31,975 bases of DNA from SpSt-398 sp033762195. GTDB taxonomy: Bacteria; Bacteroidota; Bacteroidia; Chitinophagales; Chitinophagaceae. Location of the stretch: assembly GCA_033762195.1 (NCBI GenBank), contig JANRLV010000072.1, positions 1 through 31,975 of the forward strand, in the 5' to 3' direction. The notes below the pieces were generated by a model. It searched no databases. It saw nothing but the letters and a program-made list of their open reading frames with translations, and was not told the DNA's origin. Positions 25,306 through 31,975 of this stretch are shown in pieces; position 1 is the stretch's first letter, and the number at the start of each line of letters is the position of its first letter. The position numbers were made by a program, and so were the translations under genes.

Positions 25306-26229
25306 CTAGTTAACAAAACTAACTCCTTCCTTATTGATCCTTGTTACATATATCCGGTGGTCCAATCCCAATTGCTGATACACCGACTTCATTTCACCGG
25401 CTACCTGATGGGCAGTATTCTCTTCCTGGCACAACATAAATAGCGATGGCCCTGATCCGGAGATACCTCCCCCCAGTGCCCCTGCTTCTTTGCTTCTTTT
25501 TTTCACCTCATCAAAACCCGGAATCAGGATACTGCGAATGGGTTCTACCACTACATCCTCCAGAGAACGGCCGATAAGCGCATAATCCGATTGCAGTAAC
25601 CCGGTAACCAATCCCGCGATATTGCCCCATTGTCGGATGGCATTCTTCAATTGTACTTCTTTTCGCAGGATCTGACGCGCATCGGAGGTCTTCACCTCGA
25701 TCTGGGGGTGCACCACCGCCACATACATGGGTGGAGCAGAAAGAGGAACGATATCCAACGGAAAGATGGACCGAATCAGGGTAACACCTCCATAGATCGC
25801 CGGTGTGATGTTATCCGCGTGTTTTACCCCACTCGCCAGTTTTTCGCCATGCATAGCAAAACGCACGAGGTCATGTTTAGTAAATGGTTCACCCAATAAT
25901 TTATTCGCCGCCACTACAGCTCCTGCAGAACTGGCGGCGCTCGAACCCAATCCACTACCCGGCATGATATGTTTATGAACGATCAGATCAAACCCCACCG
26001 GTTTTTGATATTCATCCATCAAAGCCTGCAAGGCAGCCCCGGAAACATTGCGTGATGCTTCTTCGGGCAGCCCATACCCATCTGTATGGCGTATCCGGAT
26101 CCCCGGCTCCTCAGACAACGATATCGTAATCTCATCATAAGGTTCTTCAAGCGCCAAACCCAGTATGTCAAACCCACAAACAAGGTTGGCGATGGTGGCG
26201 GGGGCGTGGATTTTTATTTCGTTTATCAT
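25306..26229 (-). CDS. thrB: Homoserine kinase
   Basis: GHMP-family kinase making O-phospho-homoserine from homoserine and ATP. The N-terminus I-H-A-P-A-T-I-A-N-L-V-C-G-F-D-I-L-G is diagnostic for ThrB, and the GHMP phosphate loop P-G-S-G-L-G-S-S-A-A-S-S-A lies at 90-102. The C-terminal G-G-G-I-S-G-S-G-P-S glycine motif is also present. The 307-residue length is normal. It is the middle gene of the thr operon, 25 bp before thrC and 167 bp after thrA. That long spacer is filled by heptad repeats that can form a large hairpin, which might reduce thrB-thrC expression relative to thrA. Confidence 0.96.
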   Translation of the reverse strand: MINEIKIHAPATIANLVCGFDILGLALEEPYDEITISLSEEPGIRIRHTDGYGLPEEASRNVSGAALQALMDEYQKPVGFDLIVHKHIMPGSGLGSSAASSAGAVVAANKLLGEPFTKHDLVRFAMHGEKLASGVKHADNITPAIYGGVTLIRSIFPLDIVPLSAPPMYVAVVHPQIEVKTSDARQILRKEVQLKNAIRQWGNIAGLVTGLLQSDYALIGRSLEDVVVEPIRSILIPGFDEVKKRSKEAGALGGGISGSGPSLFMLCQEENTAHQVAGEMKSVYQQLGLDHRIYVTRINKEGVSFVN

Positions 26230-26243
26230 TGTTATTTATTATT

Positions 26244-26299
26244 GTGAGTAGTGAATGGTGAATAGTGAATAGTGAATGGTGAATGGTGAATAGTGAAAT
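26244..26299. repeat. GTGAATR heptad tandem array (left arm)
   Basis: Eight consecutive 7-bp units beginning GTGA (GTGAGTA, then GTGAATG or GTGAATA, ending GTGAAAT). The perfect copies at 26258-26288 are matched by a reverse-complement array at 26334-26364. This gives a 31-bp perfect inverted repeat with a 45-base loop between thrA and thrB. The loop itself holds three more 7-bp units of a different sequence (AACTTAT, AACTTAC, AACCTAA). Confidence 0.9.
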
Positions 26300-26333
26300 T
26301 TAAAACTTATAACTTACAACCTAAAAATCTGCC

Positions 26334-26400
26334 CACCATTCACCATTCACTATTCACTATTCACTACTTCATGTCTCACGTCTCACGTCTCATGTCTCAC
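26334..26400. repeat. Inverted heptad array plus GAGACRT heptads reaching the thrA stop codon
   Basis: The right arm consists of CACCATT/CACTATT units (26334-26364), the reverse complement of the array at 26258-26288. A short junction leads into four ATGTCTC/ACGTCTC units (26371-26398), which read GAGACGT/GAGACAT on the minus strand. The TGA stop of thrA (26397-26399) is part of a GTGAGAC unit, so the array begins exactly at the end of the coding sequence. In either array the minus-strand unit carries TGA, and the period of 7 places it in all three frames. Confidence 0.88.
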
Positions 26401-28841
26401 ATCCTCGCCGCCCGCATTACATCCGCAAATACACCTGAGGCTGTTACTTCTGCGCCGGCGCCGGCTCCTTTGATCACCATGGGTTGTTCACGGTACCGAT
26501 CGGTATAAAACAAAACCACATTATCCTTTCCATACAGGTGATAAAGGTCGTGTTGAGGATCGATATGTTGCAGTCCGACTTCGGCCTTGCCATTTTCATA
26601 TTTAGCTACAAATTTCAATTTCATCCCTTTTGCTGCGGCTTCTTCGTACAATTTCTTAAAATGATCTTCTTCCTTGGCCATTTCATTATAGAAATCCGCT
26701 ACGGTGCCCTGCATACAACTCGCCGGCATAAAGGACCGGTTGGCGATCTGCTCCATTTCCAGTGGCTGTCCGGATTCGCGGGCGAGGATCATGATCTTTC
26801 GCATCACATCGGTTCCACCAAGATCAAGACGTGGGTCGGGTTCGGTGTACCCTTCTTCCTGGGCCTGTTTTACGACCTCGGCAAAAGGCCGGGTAGCATT
26901 GTAATTATTAAAAACAAAATTGAGTGTCCCACTTAAAACAGCCTCCATACGGTTGACCTTATCGCCACTGCGAAGGAGATCGTTCAAGGTGCCGATCACG
27001 GGCAAGCCCGCTCCAACATTGGTTTCAAATAAAAAGGAGGCATTGTACTCCCGGGCCAGGTCCTTTAATTTTCTATAATGGGAATAGACAGAAGAACAGG
27101 CGATCTTGTTGCAGGCCACAACGGAAATACTCTTTTCCAATAACTGCTGATACACCCCTGCTACTGCATCACTGGCGGTTACATCTACAAATACGGAATT
27201 TCGCAGGTTACGTTGTATGATGGCTTTTACAAAATCATCAATACCGCCCTTCTCCCCTTTTTCAAGCGATTCTTTCCACTTACCCGGATCCACGCCTTCC
27301 TCCGAAAACACAAACTGTTTGCTGTTTGCCAACCCTACGATCCTGACCTGCAGCCGGAGTTGCTCCGACAGGAATTGTCGCTGCTGGTCCAATTGCATCA
27401 GTAATTTGCTACCCACATTCCCCACCCCACATATAAATAAATTCACCTGTTTGTTCACTTTCTCAAAAAATTCTTCATGCAATACGTTGATCGCTTTGCG
27501 CACATCGGGCGTGGAAACCACCGCGGAAATATTCTTCTCTGATGAACCCTGGGCAATGGCCCGTACATTCACCCCATTGCGTCCCATGACGCCAAACATC
27601 TTTCCACTGATACCGGTATGACTCTTCATTTGTTCACCCACCAGGGCTACGATGGACAAATCCTTTTCCACTACCAGGGGTTCCACTTTCTTAAACGCGA
27701 TCTCGGCAGCAAAAGCGGTATCCACTGCGGTACGGGCCAATTCGGCATTGGCGGCATCCACTCCCACACAGATCGAATGTTCGGATGAACCCTGTGTGAT
27801 CAGAATAACGTTGACCCCTGCACCAGAAAGCGCTTCAAACAAACGCTTGGCAAATCCAGGCACACCGATCATGCCACTGCCTTCCAGGCTAAGCAAGGCA
27901 ATATGATTAATGCTGGATATACCACGGATCATACTCCCATTCTTTTCCGGTTCATCACTGATCATCGTACCCGGGTCATTGGGTGAAAAAGTATTCTTGA
28001 TACGGATCGGGATCTTTTTGGCCAAAACCGGTTGAATCGTAGGCGGATAGATCACTTTAGCGCCAAAATGCGAAAGTTCCATGGCCTCATGATAGGAGAT
28101 CGAAGGAATGATACGGGCATTGGGTACCCATCGGGGGTCGGCTGTCATCATGCCTGAAACATCGGTCCATATATCCAGTAAAGAAGCACCTGCTGCGGCT
28201 GCCAGCAAGGCCGCGGTATAATCCGATCCGCCCCGCCCCAGCGTAGTGGTCACTCCCTGTTCATTTCTGGCAATAAACCCAGGGAAAATAATCAACCGGG
28301 AGGAGGATTCTTTTTGGAAAGCCTGAATCTTTTCATTGGTCACATGCATATCCACTGCTGCCTGACCAAAGCGCGAGTCGGTAAGGATCAGTTCCCGGGT
28401 ATCCTTCCAGGCACATTCCATTCCATGTGCTTTGAAAGCCGCGGCAATGATCACGGAAGAGAGCAGTTCACCATAACTGAGTAATTTATCATAACTCCTC
28501 GCTGTCATTTCTCCCAACAGAAAAATACCACTGCAGATGTCCTCGATCTCGTTGCATAAGGTTTTTACCTGTGACAGCACACCGCTTTGTGCCTGAAGGG
28601 GCAATAATTCCTTAACTGCCTCCAGGTGTCGTTTTTCCATTTGCCCGAGATATTCTTTATACTCCTCTTCCCCAGCCGCGGCGAGTTGACCACTCTTCAG
28701 CAATAGATCGGTTGTACCGCCAAAAGCGGAAACCACCACCCACAATTGATCTTGCTTTACCCGTTCTTCCAGAATCGATTTGATCTGCCTGATGGCTGAC
28801 ACCGAACCGACCGATGTACCGCCAAACTTTAAAACCTGCAT
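26397..28841 (-). CDS. thrA: Bifunctional aspartate kinase / homoserine dehydrogenase
   Basis: Catalyses the first and third steps from aspartate to homoserine: phosphorylation of aspartate and NAD(P)H reduction of aspartate semialdehyde. The kinase domain (1 to about 290) has K-F-G-G-T-S-V-G-S (4-12) and T-L-G-R-G-G-S-D-Y-T-A-A. A regulatory ACT region (about 310-460) contains two I-x-Q-G-S-S-E repeats (I-T-Q-G-S-S-E-H and I-A-Q-G-S-S-E-K). The dehydrogenase domain starts with a Rossmann motif G-V-G-N-V-G (472-477) and has E-T-N-V-G-A-G-L-P-V-I and D-P-R-L-D-L-G-G-T-D-V. At 814 aa it matches the fused E. coli-type ThrA (820 aa). It is the first gene of the thr operon and is preceded by a leader peptide and attenuator-like hairpins. 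ACT domains suggest allosteric inhibition by threonine. Confidence 0.97.
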   Translation of the reverse strand: MQVLKFGGTSVGSVSAIRQIKSILEERVKQDQLWVVVSAFGGTTDLLLKSGQLAAAGEEEYKEYLGQMEKRHLEAVKELLPLQAQSGVLSQVKTLCNEIEDICSGIFLLGEMTARSYDKLLSYGELLSSVIIAAAFKAHGMECAWKDTRELILTDSRFGQAAVDMHVTNEKIQAFQKESSSRLIIFPGFIARNEQGVTTTLGRGGSDYTAALLAAAAGASLLDIWTDVSGMMTADPRWVPNARIIPSISYHEAMELSHFGAKVIYPPTIQPVLAKKIPIRIKNTFSPNDPGTMISDEPEKNGSMIRGISSINHIALLSLEGSGMIGVPGFAKRLFEALSGAGVNVILITQGSSEHSICVGVDAANAELARTAVDTAFAAEIAFKKVEPLVVEKDLSIVALVGEQMKSHTGISGKMFGVMGRNGVNVRAIAQGSSEKNISAVVSTPDVRKAINVLHEEFFEKVNKQVNLFICGVGNVGSKLLMQLDQQRQFLSEQLRLQVRIVGLANSKQFVFSEEGVDPGKWKESLEKGEKGGIDDFVKAIIQRNLRNSVFVDVTASDAVAGVYQQLLEKSISVVACNKIACSSVYSHYRKLKDLAREYNASFLFETNVGAGLPVIGTLNDLLRSGDKVNRMEAVLSGTLNFVFNNYNATRPFAEVVKQAQEEGYTEPDPRLDLGGTDVMRKIMILARESGQPLEMEQIANRSFMPASCMQGTVADFYNEMAKEEDHFKKLYEEAAAKGMKLKFVAKYENGKAEVGLQHIDPQHDLYHLYGKDNVVLFYTDRYREQPMVIKGAGAGAEVTASGVFADVMRAARM

Positions 28842-28849
28842 ATAGAATT

Positions 28850-28942
28850 TGATTGAATAAAATAAATGTGATTACTTCCTTTTGGAACTAACAGCCTATG
28901 CCCATGAATTGATATGAATAAATACAATCCGCTTTAGCGGAT
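28850..28942 (-). promoter_or_regulatory. Hairpins of the thr attenuator region
   Basis: Two hairpins lie between the leader peptide's regulatory codons and thrA. Hairpin I (28927-28942) is ATCCGC-4-GCGGAT, followed on the minus strand by TGTATTTATT; it contains the leader stop codon. Hairpin II (28872-28891) pairs TTAGTTCC with GGAAGTAA around AAAA, with one G-G mismatch. It is followed by a T-rich tail (TCACATTTATTTTATT) ending shortly before the thrA ATG, so it is the better intrinsic-terminator candidate. A ribosome held at the Thr/Ile codons would cover the 5' arm of hairpin I. Which hairpin stops transcription is not decidable from the sequence alone. Confidence 0.6.
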
Positions 28943-29020
28943 CGTTGTAGTGGTAGTAATAATAATGGAAATGCCGGAGGGAGCCGGAACAGGGAGCCTG
29001 TATGTGCATTTATTTTCCAT
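28934..29020 (-). CDS. thrL: thr operon leader peptide (28 aa)
   Basis: Short open frame ATG...TAA of 29 codons, 92 bp upstream of thrA on the same strand. It encodes MENKCTYRLPVP followed by APSG and the regulatory run I-S-I-I-I-T-T-T-T-T-I-R-stop (residues 17-28): five consecutive Thr codons and five Ile codons in eleven residues. Ile/Thr runs of this kind are the signature of ThrL leader peptides; the E. coli one also mixes Thr and Ile. The Thr codons use four different triplets (ACT, ACC, ACT, ACA, ACG), so this is not simple codon repetition. The stop lies inside a hairpin. The expected role is to sense charged tRNA-Thr and tRNA-Ile and to tune transcription into thrABC. It is too short for ordinary gene callers. 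Confidence 0.85.
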   Translation of the reverse strand: MENKCTYRLPVPAPSGISIIITTTTTIR

Positions 29021-29035
29021 TATTCTGTAGTCAGC

Positions 29036-29066
29036 CGAAGATACTATCCGCACCCCAATCGGCAAG
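29036..29066 (-). promoter_or_regulatory. Candidate thr operon promoter
   Basis: On the minus strand CTTG, 19 bases, then TATCTTCG. The Bacteroidetes housekeeping promoter is TTTG, about 19 bases, TAnnTTTG, so each box has one mismatch and the spacing is right. It ends 15 bp before the leader-peptide ATG, giving a short 5' UTR as expected for an attenuated leader transcript. Confidence 0.5.
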
Positions 29067-29206
29067 GGAATCCCTCGATTAATTTTATAAAAACATAAGA
29101 ACGAATGTTAGTGGAGATGGGCCGGTGCTGCTATCCCCTGCTTTTTTTGTATTTTCACTACCCCGATTGCCTGTCAATTTCCTATTCTTTTTCTTTCAAT
29201 CTATTT

Positions 29207-31783
29207 ATGGACCATCAGTCAACCACAGCGCTCCAGCATTTCAGAAACCAGGTGGGCATCAAGTTCCAACTGTACAATAGCCTGTTTACTTCTCTCCCCT
29301 TTCACCGGATTGAGAAGACGGGTATCCTTTTATCCCTTTTGCTTTCGAATTGCGAGGACGGGTATAAGAAAGGGCAGAGCCCGGAAGAGATCATTGAGGA
29401 TTTCTTTAAGAAGCATACCCATTTTTCGACAGAGGAAGAAAAGCTTGACCTGCTTTTTCGTTTTGTTCAATACGCCGAAAGACAGGTTGTACTGTTTGAT
29501 GCGCTCGAGGATGCTGCATTTCGTGAGGTGAACGATATGGGTGGCGCGGGTACGCTCAAACATTTGCATGCCGAAATGGAGGATAATGACACAGAGAAGG
29601 AGATGGTGGAAAAACTAAAAGAGTTCTCTGTCCGGTTGGTATTGACAGCCCATCCCACACAATTCTATCCCGGAAGTGTGTTGGCCATCATCAATGACCT
29701 GGCTAAAGCGCTTACGGAGAACAATACCAGCCAGATCAATATGTATCTCCAGCAATTGGGGAAGACCCCCTTTTTTAATAAACAAAAACCGACCCCATTT
29801 GACGAAGCAGTCAGCCTGATCTGGTACCTGGAGAATGTATTTTATGCCGCGGTGGGAAGGATCAGCAATTTTCTGCATAAGGAATTTCCGGAGGCTTTGC
29901 AGGATGGCAATCCGGTTATCCGGATGGGGTTCTGGCCCGGGGGCGACAGGGATGGCAATCCATTTGTTACAGCCGATACAACGCTTCGCGTAGCCGAGGC
30001 CCTGAGAGGCTCGATCATCAAATGCTATTACCTGGAAGTAAGGCGGATCCGTCGGCGACTCACCTTTGATGGGGTGGAGAATCGCCTGGCCGAACTGGAA
30101 AAAGCCTTGTACAATAATATTTTCATCCCGGGACAACGGACAGATATCACCCGGGATGATATTCTCTTTACCCTTGAGGAATTGAGACAAACCATCATTT
30201 ATAAACACAACGGTTTGTTCCTCCATTTGCTCGAAAGCCTCATTCACAAAGTGAAGGTGTTTGGCCTGCACTTTGCCTCCCTGGATGTACGACAGGACAG
30301 CCGTGTACATGGACAGATCCTGGAAGGGCTTACCCGTATCAAAGGCGTATTGGACGAAGGATATGCCCAACTAACCGAAAAAGAAAAGATCGAAAAGCTG
30401 CTACAGCAAGGTCCCTTACCCGAAGGTGCGGTATTGGAAGACCCGTTGGAAAAAGATACCCTGGAGACCATGCAGGTCATACGCTCCGTACAACAATTCA
30501 ATGGGGAAGAGGGTTGTAACCGGTATATCATCAGCCAGTGTAATAGTGCACTGAATGTATTTGAAGTAATGGGATTGTTTCAGATCGCCGGTTGGGAAAA
30601 AGAAAAACTGAATATCGATATCATCCCTTTGTTTGAAACCATTGATGACCTTCGCCACGCGGGTCAGGTGATGACTGAATTATATGGAAATCCGGTGTAC
30701 CGTGAACATCTTCGACGCCGCCGCAATAAGCAAACCATCATGTTGGGTTTTTCTGATGGCACCAAAGACGGAGGCTACCTGATGGCCAATTGGAGCATCT
30801 TTAAAGCCAAGGAAAACCTCACCCGTATATCTCATGAGTTTGGCATTAATGTATTGTTCTTTGACGGACGAGGTGGCCCTCCTGCCAGAGGCGGTGGCAA
30901 AACCCACCGCTTTTATTCCTCCATGGGAACGGATATCTCCAATAAAGAGATCCAGCTCACCATTCAGGGGCAGACCGTCAGTTCCAATTTCGGTATCATT
31001 GACTCGGCCCAATACAATATGGAAAAGCTGATCCATGCCGGTGTCACCAGTGAAGTGTTTACCAAAAAGGAACAGACCTTTAGTCCGGATGAAGATGGTT
31101 TGATGCAACAATTATCCGAAGTCAGCTATGCCGCCTATTCTGACTTAAAGGGACATCCCTATTTCCTGGACTATCTGGCCCATGCCAGTCCATTGCGTTT
31201 TTACAGTGAAACGAATATCGGCAGCCGTCCGGCCAAACGTGGGGCTTCATCAAGGTTGGAGTTAAAGGACCTCCGGGCGATCCCCTTTGTGGGTTCCTGG
31301 AGCCAGTTAAAACAAAATGTGACCGGTTATTATGGAGTAGGTTCAGCCTTGCAGGAAATGGACAAACGCGGGCATATACCGGCATTGAAAAAACTATATC
31401 GGGACTCCCGCTTTTTCAAAACACTTTTGGATAATTGTGAGATGTCGATGATGAAATGTTTTTTCCCATTGACCAGTTTCCTGCGTAGCCACCCCAAATA
31501 TGGGGAGATATGGGAAATGATCCATCGTGAATATGAATTGACCCGTCAATACCTGCATATACTCTCCGGGCAGGAACCCATGTCTGATTTTCCGGTTGAT
31601 AAATTATCGATCCAAATGCGTGAGCGGATCGTGCTGCCCCTGCTGACCATCCAGCAATTTGCCATCACCAAAGTGCGTAAGATGGAAGAATCATTGGTAG
31701 ATGCTCCCATCAAGCATACACTGGGGAAATTGGTGATGCGGTGTTCGTTTGGCATTATTAATGCCGGGCGGAATTCGGCGTAG
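29207..31783 (+). CDS. ppc: Phosphoenolpyruvate carboxylase
   Basis: Cytosolic anaplerotic enzyme forming oxaloacetate from phosphoenolpyruvate and bicarbonate. Signature 1 is V-L-T-A-H-P-T-Q (His149, equivalent to catalytic His138 of E. coli). G-F-W-P-G-G-D-R-D-G-N-P follows near residue 245. The second signature reads F-F-D-G-R-G-G-P-P-A-R-G-G-G (553-564): Asp stands where E. coli-type enzymes have the His of F-H-G-R-G-G, and P-P-A replaces the usual S/T-I/V-G. The C-terminus R-N-S-A corresponds to the usual R-N-T-G. I chose the ATG at 29207 (858 aa); an upstream in-frame ATG at 29105 would add 34 hydrophobic unconserved residues. It is divergent from the thr operon, whose precursor aspartate comes from its product. 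Confidence 0.95.
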   Translation: MDHQSTTALQHFRNQVGIKFQLYNSLFTSLPFHRIEKTGILLSLLLSNCEDGYKKGQSPEEIIEDFFKKHTHFSTEEEKLDLLFRFVQYAERQVVLFDALEDAAFREVNDMGGAGTLKHLHAEMEDNDTEKEMVEKLKEFSVRLVLTAHPTQFYPGSVLAIINDLAKALTENNTSQINMYLQQLGKTPFFNKQKPTPFDEAVSLIWYLENVFYAAVGRISNFLHKEFPEALQDGNPVIRMGFWPGGDRDGNPFVTADTTLRVAEALRGSIIKCYYLEVRRIRRRLTFDGVENRLAELEKALYNNIFIPGQRTDITRDDILFTLEELRQTIIYKHNGLFLHLLESLIHKVKVFGLHFASLDVRQDSRVHGQILEGLTRIKGVLDEGYAQLTEKEKIEKLLQQGPLPEGAVLEDPLEKDTLETMQVIRSVQQFNGEEGCNRYIISQCNSALNVFEVMGLFQIAGWEKEKLNIDIIPLFETIDDLRHAGQVMTELYGNPVYREHLRRRRNKQTIMLGFSDGTKDGGYLMANWSIFKAKENLTRISHEFGINVLFFDGRGGPPARGGGKTHRFYSSMGTDISNKEIQLTIQGQTVSSNFGIIDSAQYNMEKLIHAGVTSEVFTKKEQTFSPDEDGLMQQLSEVSYAAYSDLKGHPYFLDYLAHASPLRFYSETNIGSRPAKRGASSRLELKDLRAIPFVGSWSQLKQNVTGYYGVGSALQEMDKRGHIPALKKLYRDSRFFKTLLDNCEMSMMKCFFPLTSFLRSHPKYGEIWEMIHREYELTRQYLHILSGQEPMSDFPVDKLSIQMRERIVLPLLTIQQFAITKVRKMEESLVDAPIKHTLGKLVMRCSFGIINAGRNSA

Positions 31784-31791
31784 GGCGGGGG

Positions 31792-31875
31792 TGGATGATG
31801 GATGATGGATGATGGATGTTGGATGTTGTATGTTGGATGTTGGATGACAGATGACGGATGACAGATGACAGAGTG
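31792..31875. repeat. TGGATGW heptad tandem array downstream of ppc
   Basis: Twelve adjacent 7-bp units, starting 9 bp after the ppc stop: three TGGATGA, then TGGATGT-type units (one TGTATGT), one TGGATGA, then CAGATGA/CGGATGA units and a decayed last one. The drift from one variant to the next along the array looks like local duplication of units. The period is the same as in the thrA-thrB arrays but the unit differs. Confidence 0.88.
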
Positions 31876-31880
31876 TGGCT

Positions 31881-31903
31881 GTGCGAGACCTCTGGTCTCG
31901 CAC
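31881..31903. repeat. REP-like palindrome (10-bp perfect stem)
   Basis: GTGCGAGACC-TCT-GGTCTCGCAC, a perfect 10-bp inverted repeat with a 3-base loop, directly after the heptad array and 97 bp after the ppc stop. No T run follows, so it is not a standard terminator. The form (short, perfect, extragenic, next to a second palindrome) is that of a repetitive extragenic palindrome. Confidence 0.6.
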
Positions 31904-31912
31904 GATTGTCTT

Positions 31913-31927
31913 GTCGCCTCCGGCGAC
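31913..31927. repeat. Second palindrome after ppc
   Basis: GTCGCC-TCC-GGCGAC, a perfect 6-bp stem with a 3-base loop, 9 bp after the first palindrome. The following sequence is A/T-rich (TTTTAATAATTTTAATTTTTG from 31947), so the pair may also end ppc transcription. The window ends at 31975 with GTCGCC again. Confidence 0.5.
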
Positions 31928-31975
31928 TCGAATTACAACAATTCCCTTTTAATAATTTTAATTTTTGTCGCCAGA

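Noticed and set aside
26244..26400. CRISPR array
   Set aside because: Units are 7 bp without spacers and no cas genes are near; these are simple tandem repeats.
29046..29051. A third copy of the attenuator arm (GCGGAT on the minus strand) upstream of the leader, as an antiterminator strand
   Set aside because: It could pair with the 5' arm of hairpin I, but it lies inside the 19-bp spacer of the candidate promoter, so it is probably not transcribed.
29105..29206. N-terminal extension of PEP carboxylase with a hydrophobic stretch, as a signal or membrane anchor
   Set aside because: The enzyme family is cytosolic, and the ATG at 29207 gives the normal N-terminus; the extra 34 codons are likely the 5' UTR.

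Overview
This window looks like chromosomal DNA of a Bacteroidetes bacterium, probably of the Chitinophagaceae/Chitinophagales type. The evidence is several lipoproteins with a C-K-K-D/E start after the lipobox, a CarboxypepD_reg-like TonB-dependent receptor, few Shine-Dalgarno sites with A/T-rich leaders before starts, and promoter-like TTTG-N19-TAnnTTTG elements. Taxonomy is inferred from gene content only.

Region 1 (1-6953, + strand) is the end of a surface-polysaccharide export locus. It holds a Wzc-like chain-length/tyrosine-kinase protein (cut by the window edge), a Wzx/MOP flippase, a multi-pass GT-C-like glycosyltransferase or polymerase, and two lipoproteins, one a TolB-like propeller. 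Region 2 (6970-16700, - strand) carries, in transcription order, an S41 protease lipoprotein, a large TonB-dependent receptor, a beta-helix lipoprotein whose codon use suggests very high expression, an unknown lipoprotein, a WbpD/WlbB-like sugar N-acetyltransferase, a WbpB/WlbA-like sugar dehydrogenase and a SAM methyltransferase. Region 3 (16844-20646, + strand) is a compact operon with overlapping genes: GT4 glycosyltransferase, NodB-like deacetylase, FemAB/GNAT-like transferase and DUF354 GT-B protein. A divergent orphan DUF1800 gene follows.

Region 4 (22281-31783) is core metabolism: galactokinase, a small single-lobe retropepsin-like protein, and the threonine operon thrA-thrB-thrC on the - strand. 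Divergent from it is phosphoenolpyruvate carboxylase (ppc), which supplies oxaloacetate for aspartate and so for threonine. Upstream of thrA I read an unannotated 28-codon leader peptide with a run of Ile and Thr codons directly before a hairpin. This is a classic-looking translation-coupled attenuator for the thr operon, with a promoter-like element just upstream.

The other unusual layer is non-coding. Arrays of degenerate 7-bp tandem repeats sit in the thrA-thrB spacer, where two arrays form a 31-bp perfect inverted repeat, and again after ppc. The ppc array is followed by two perfect REP-like palindromes. No tRNA, rRNA, CRISPR array, transposase or integrase was seen.
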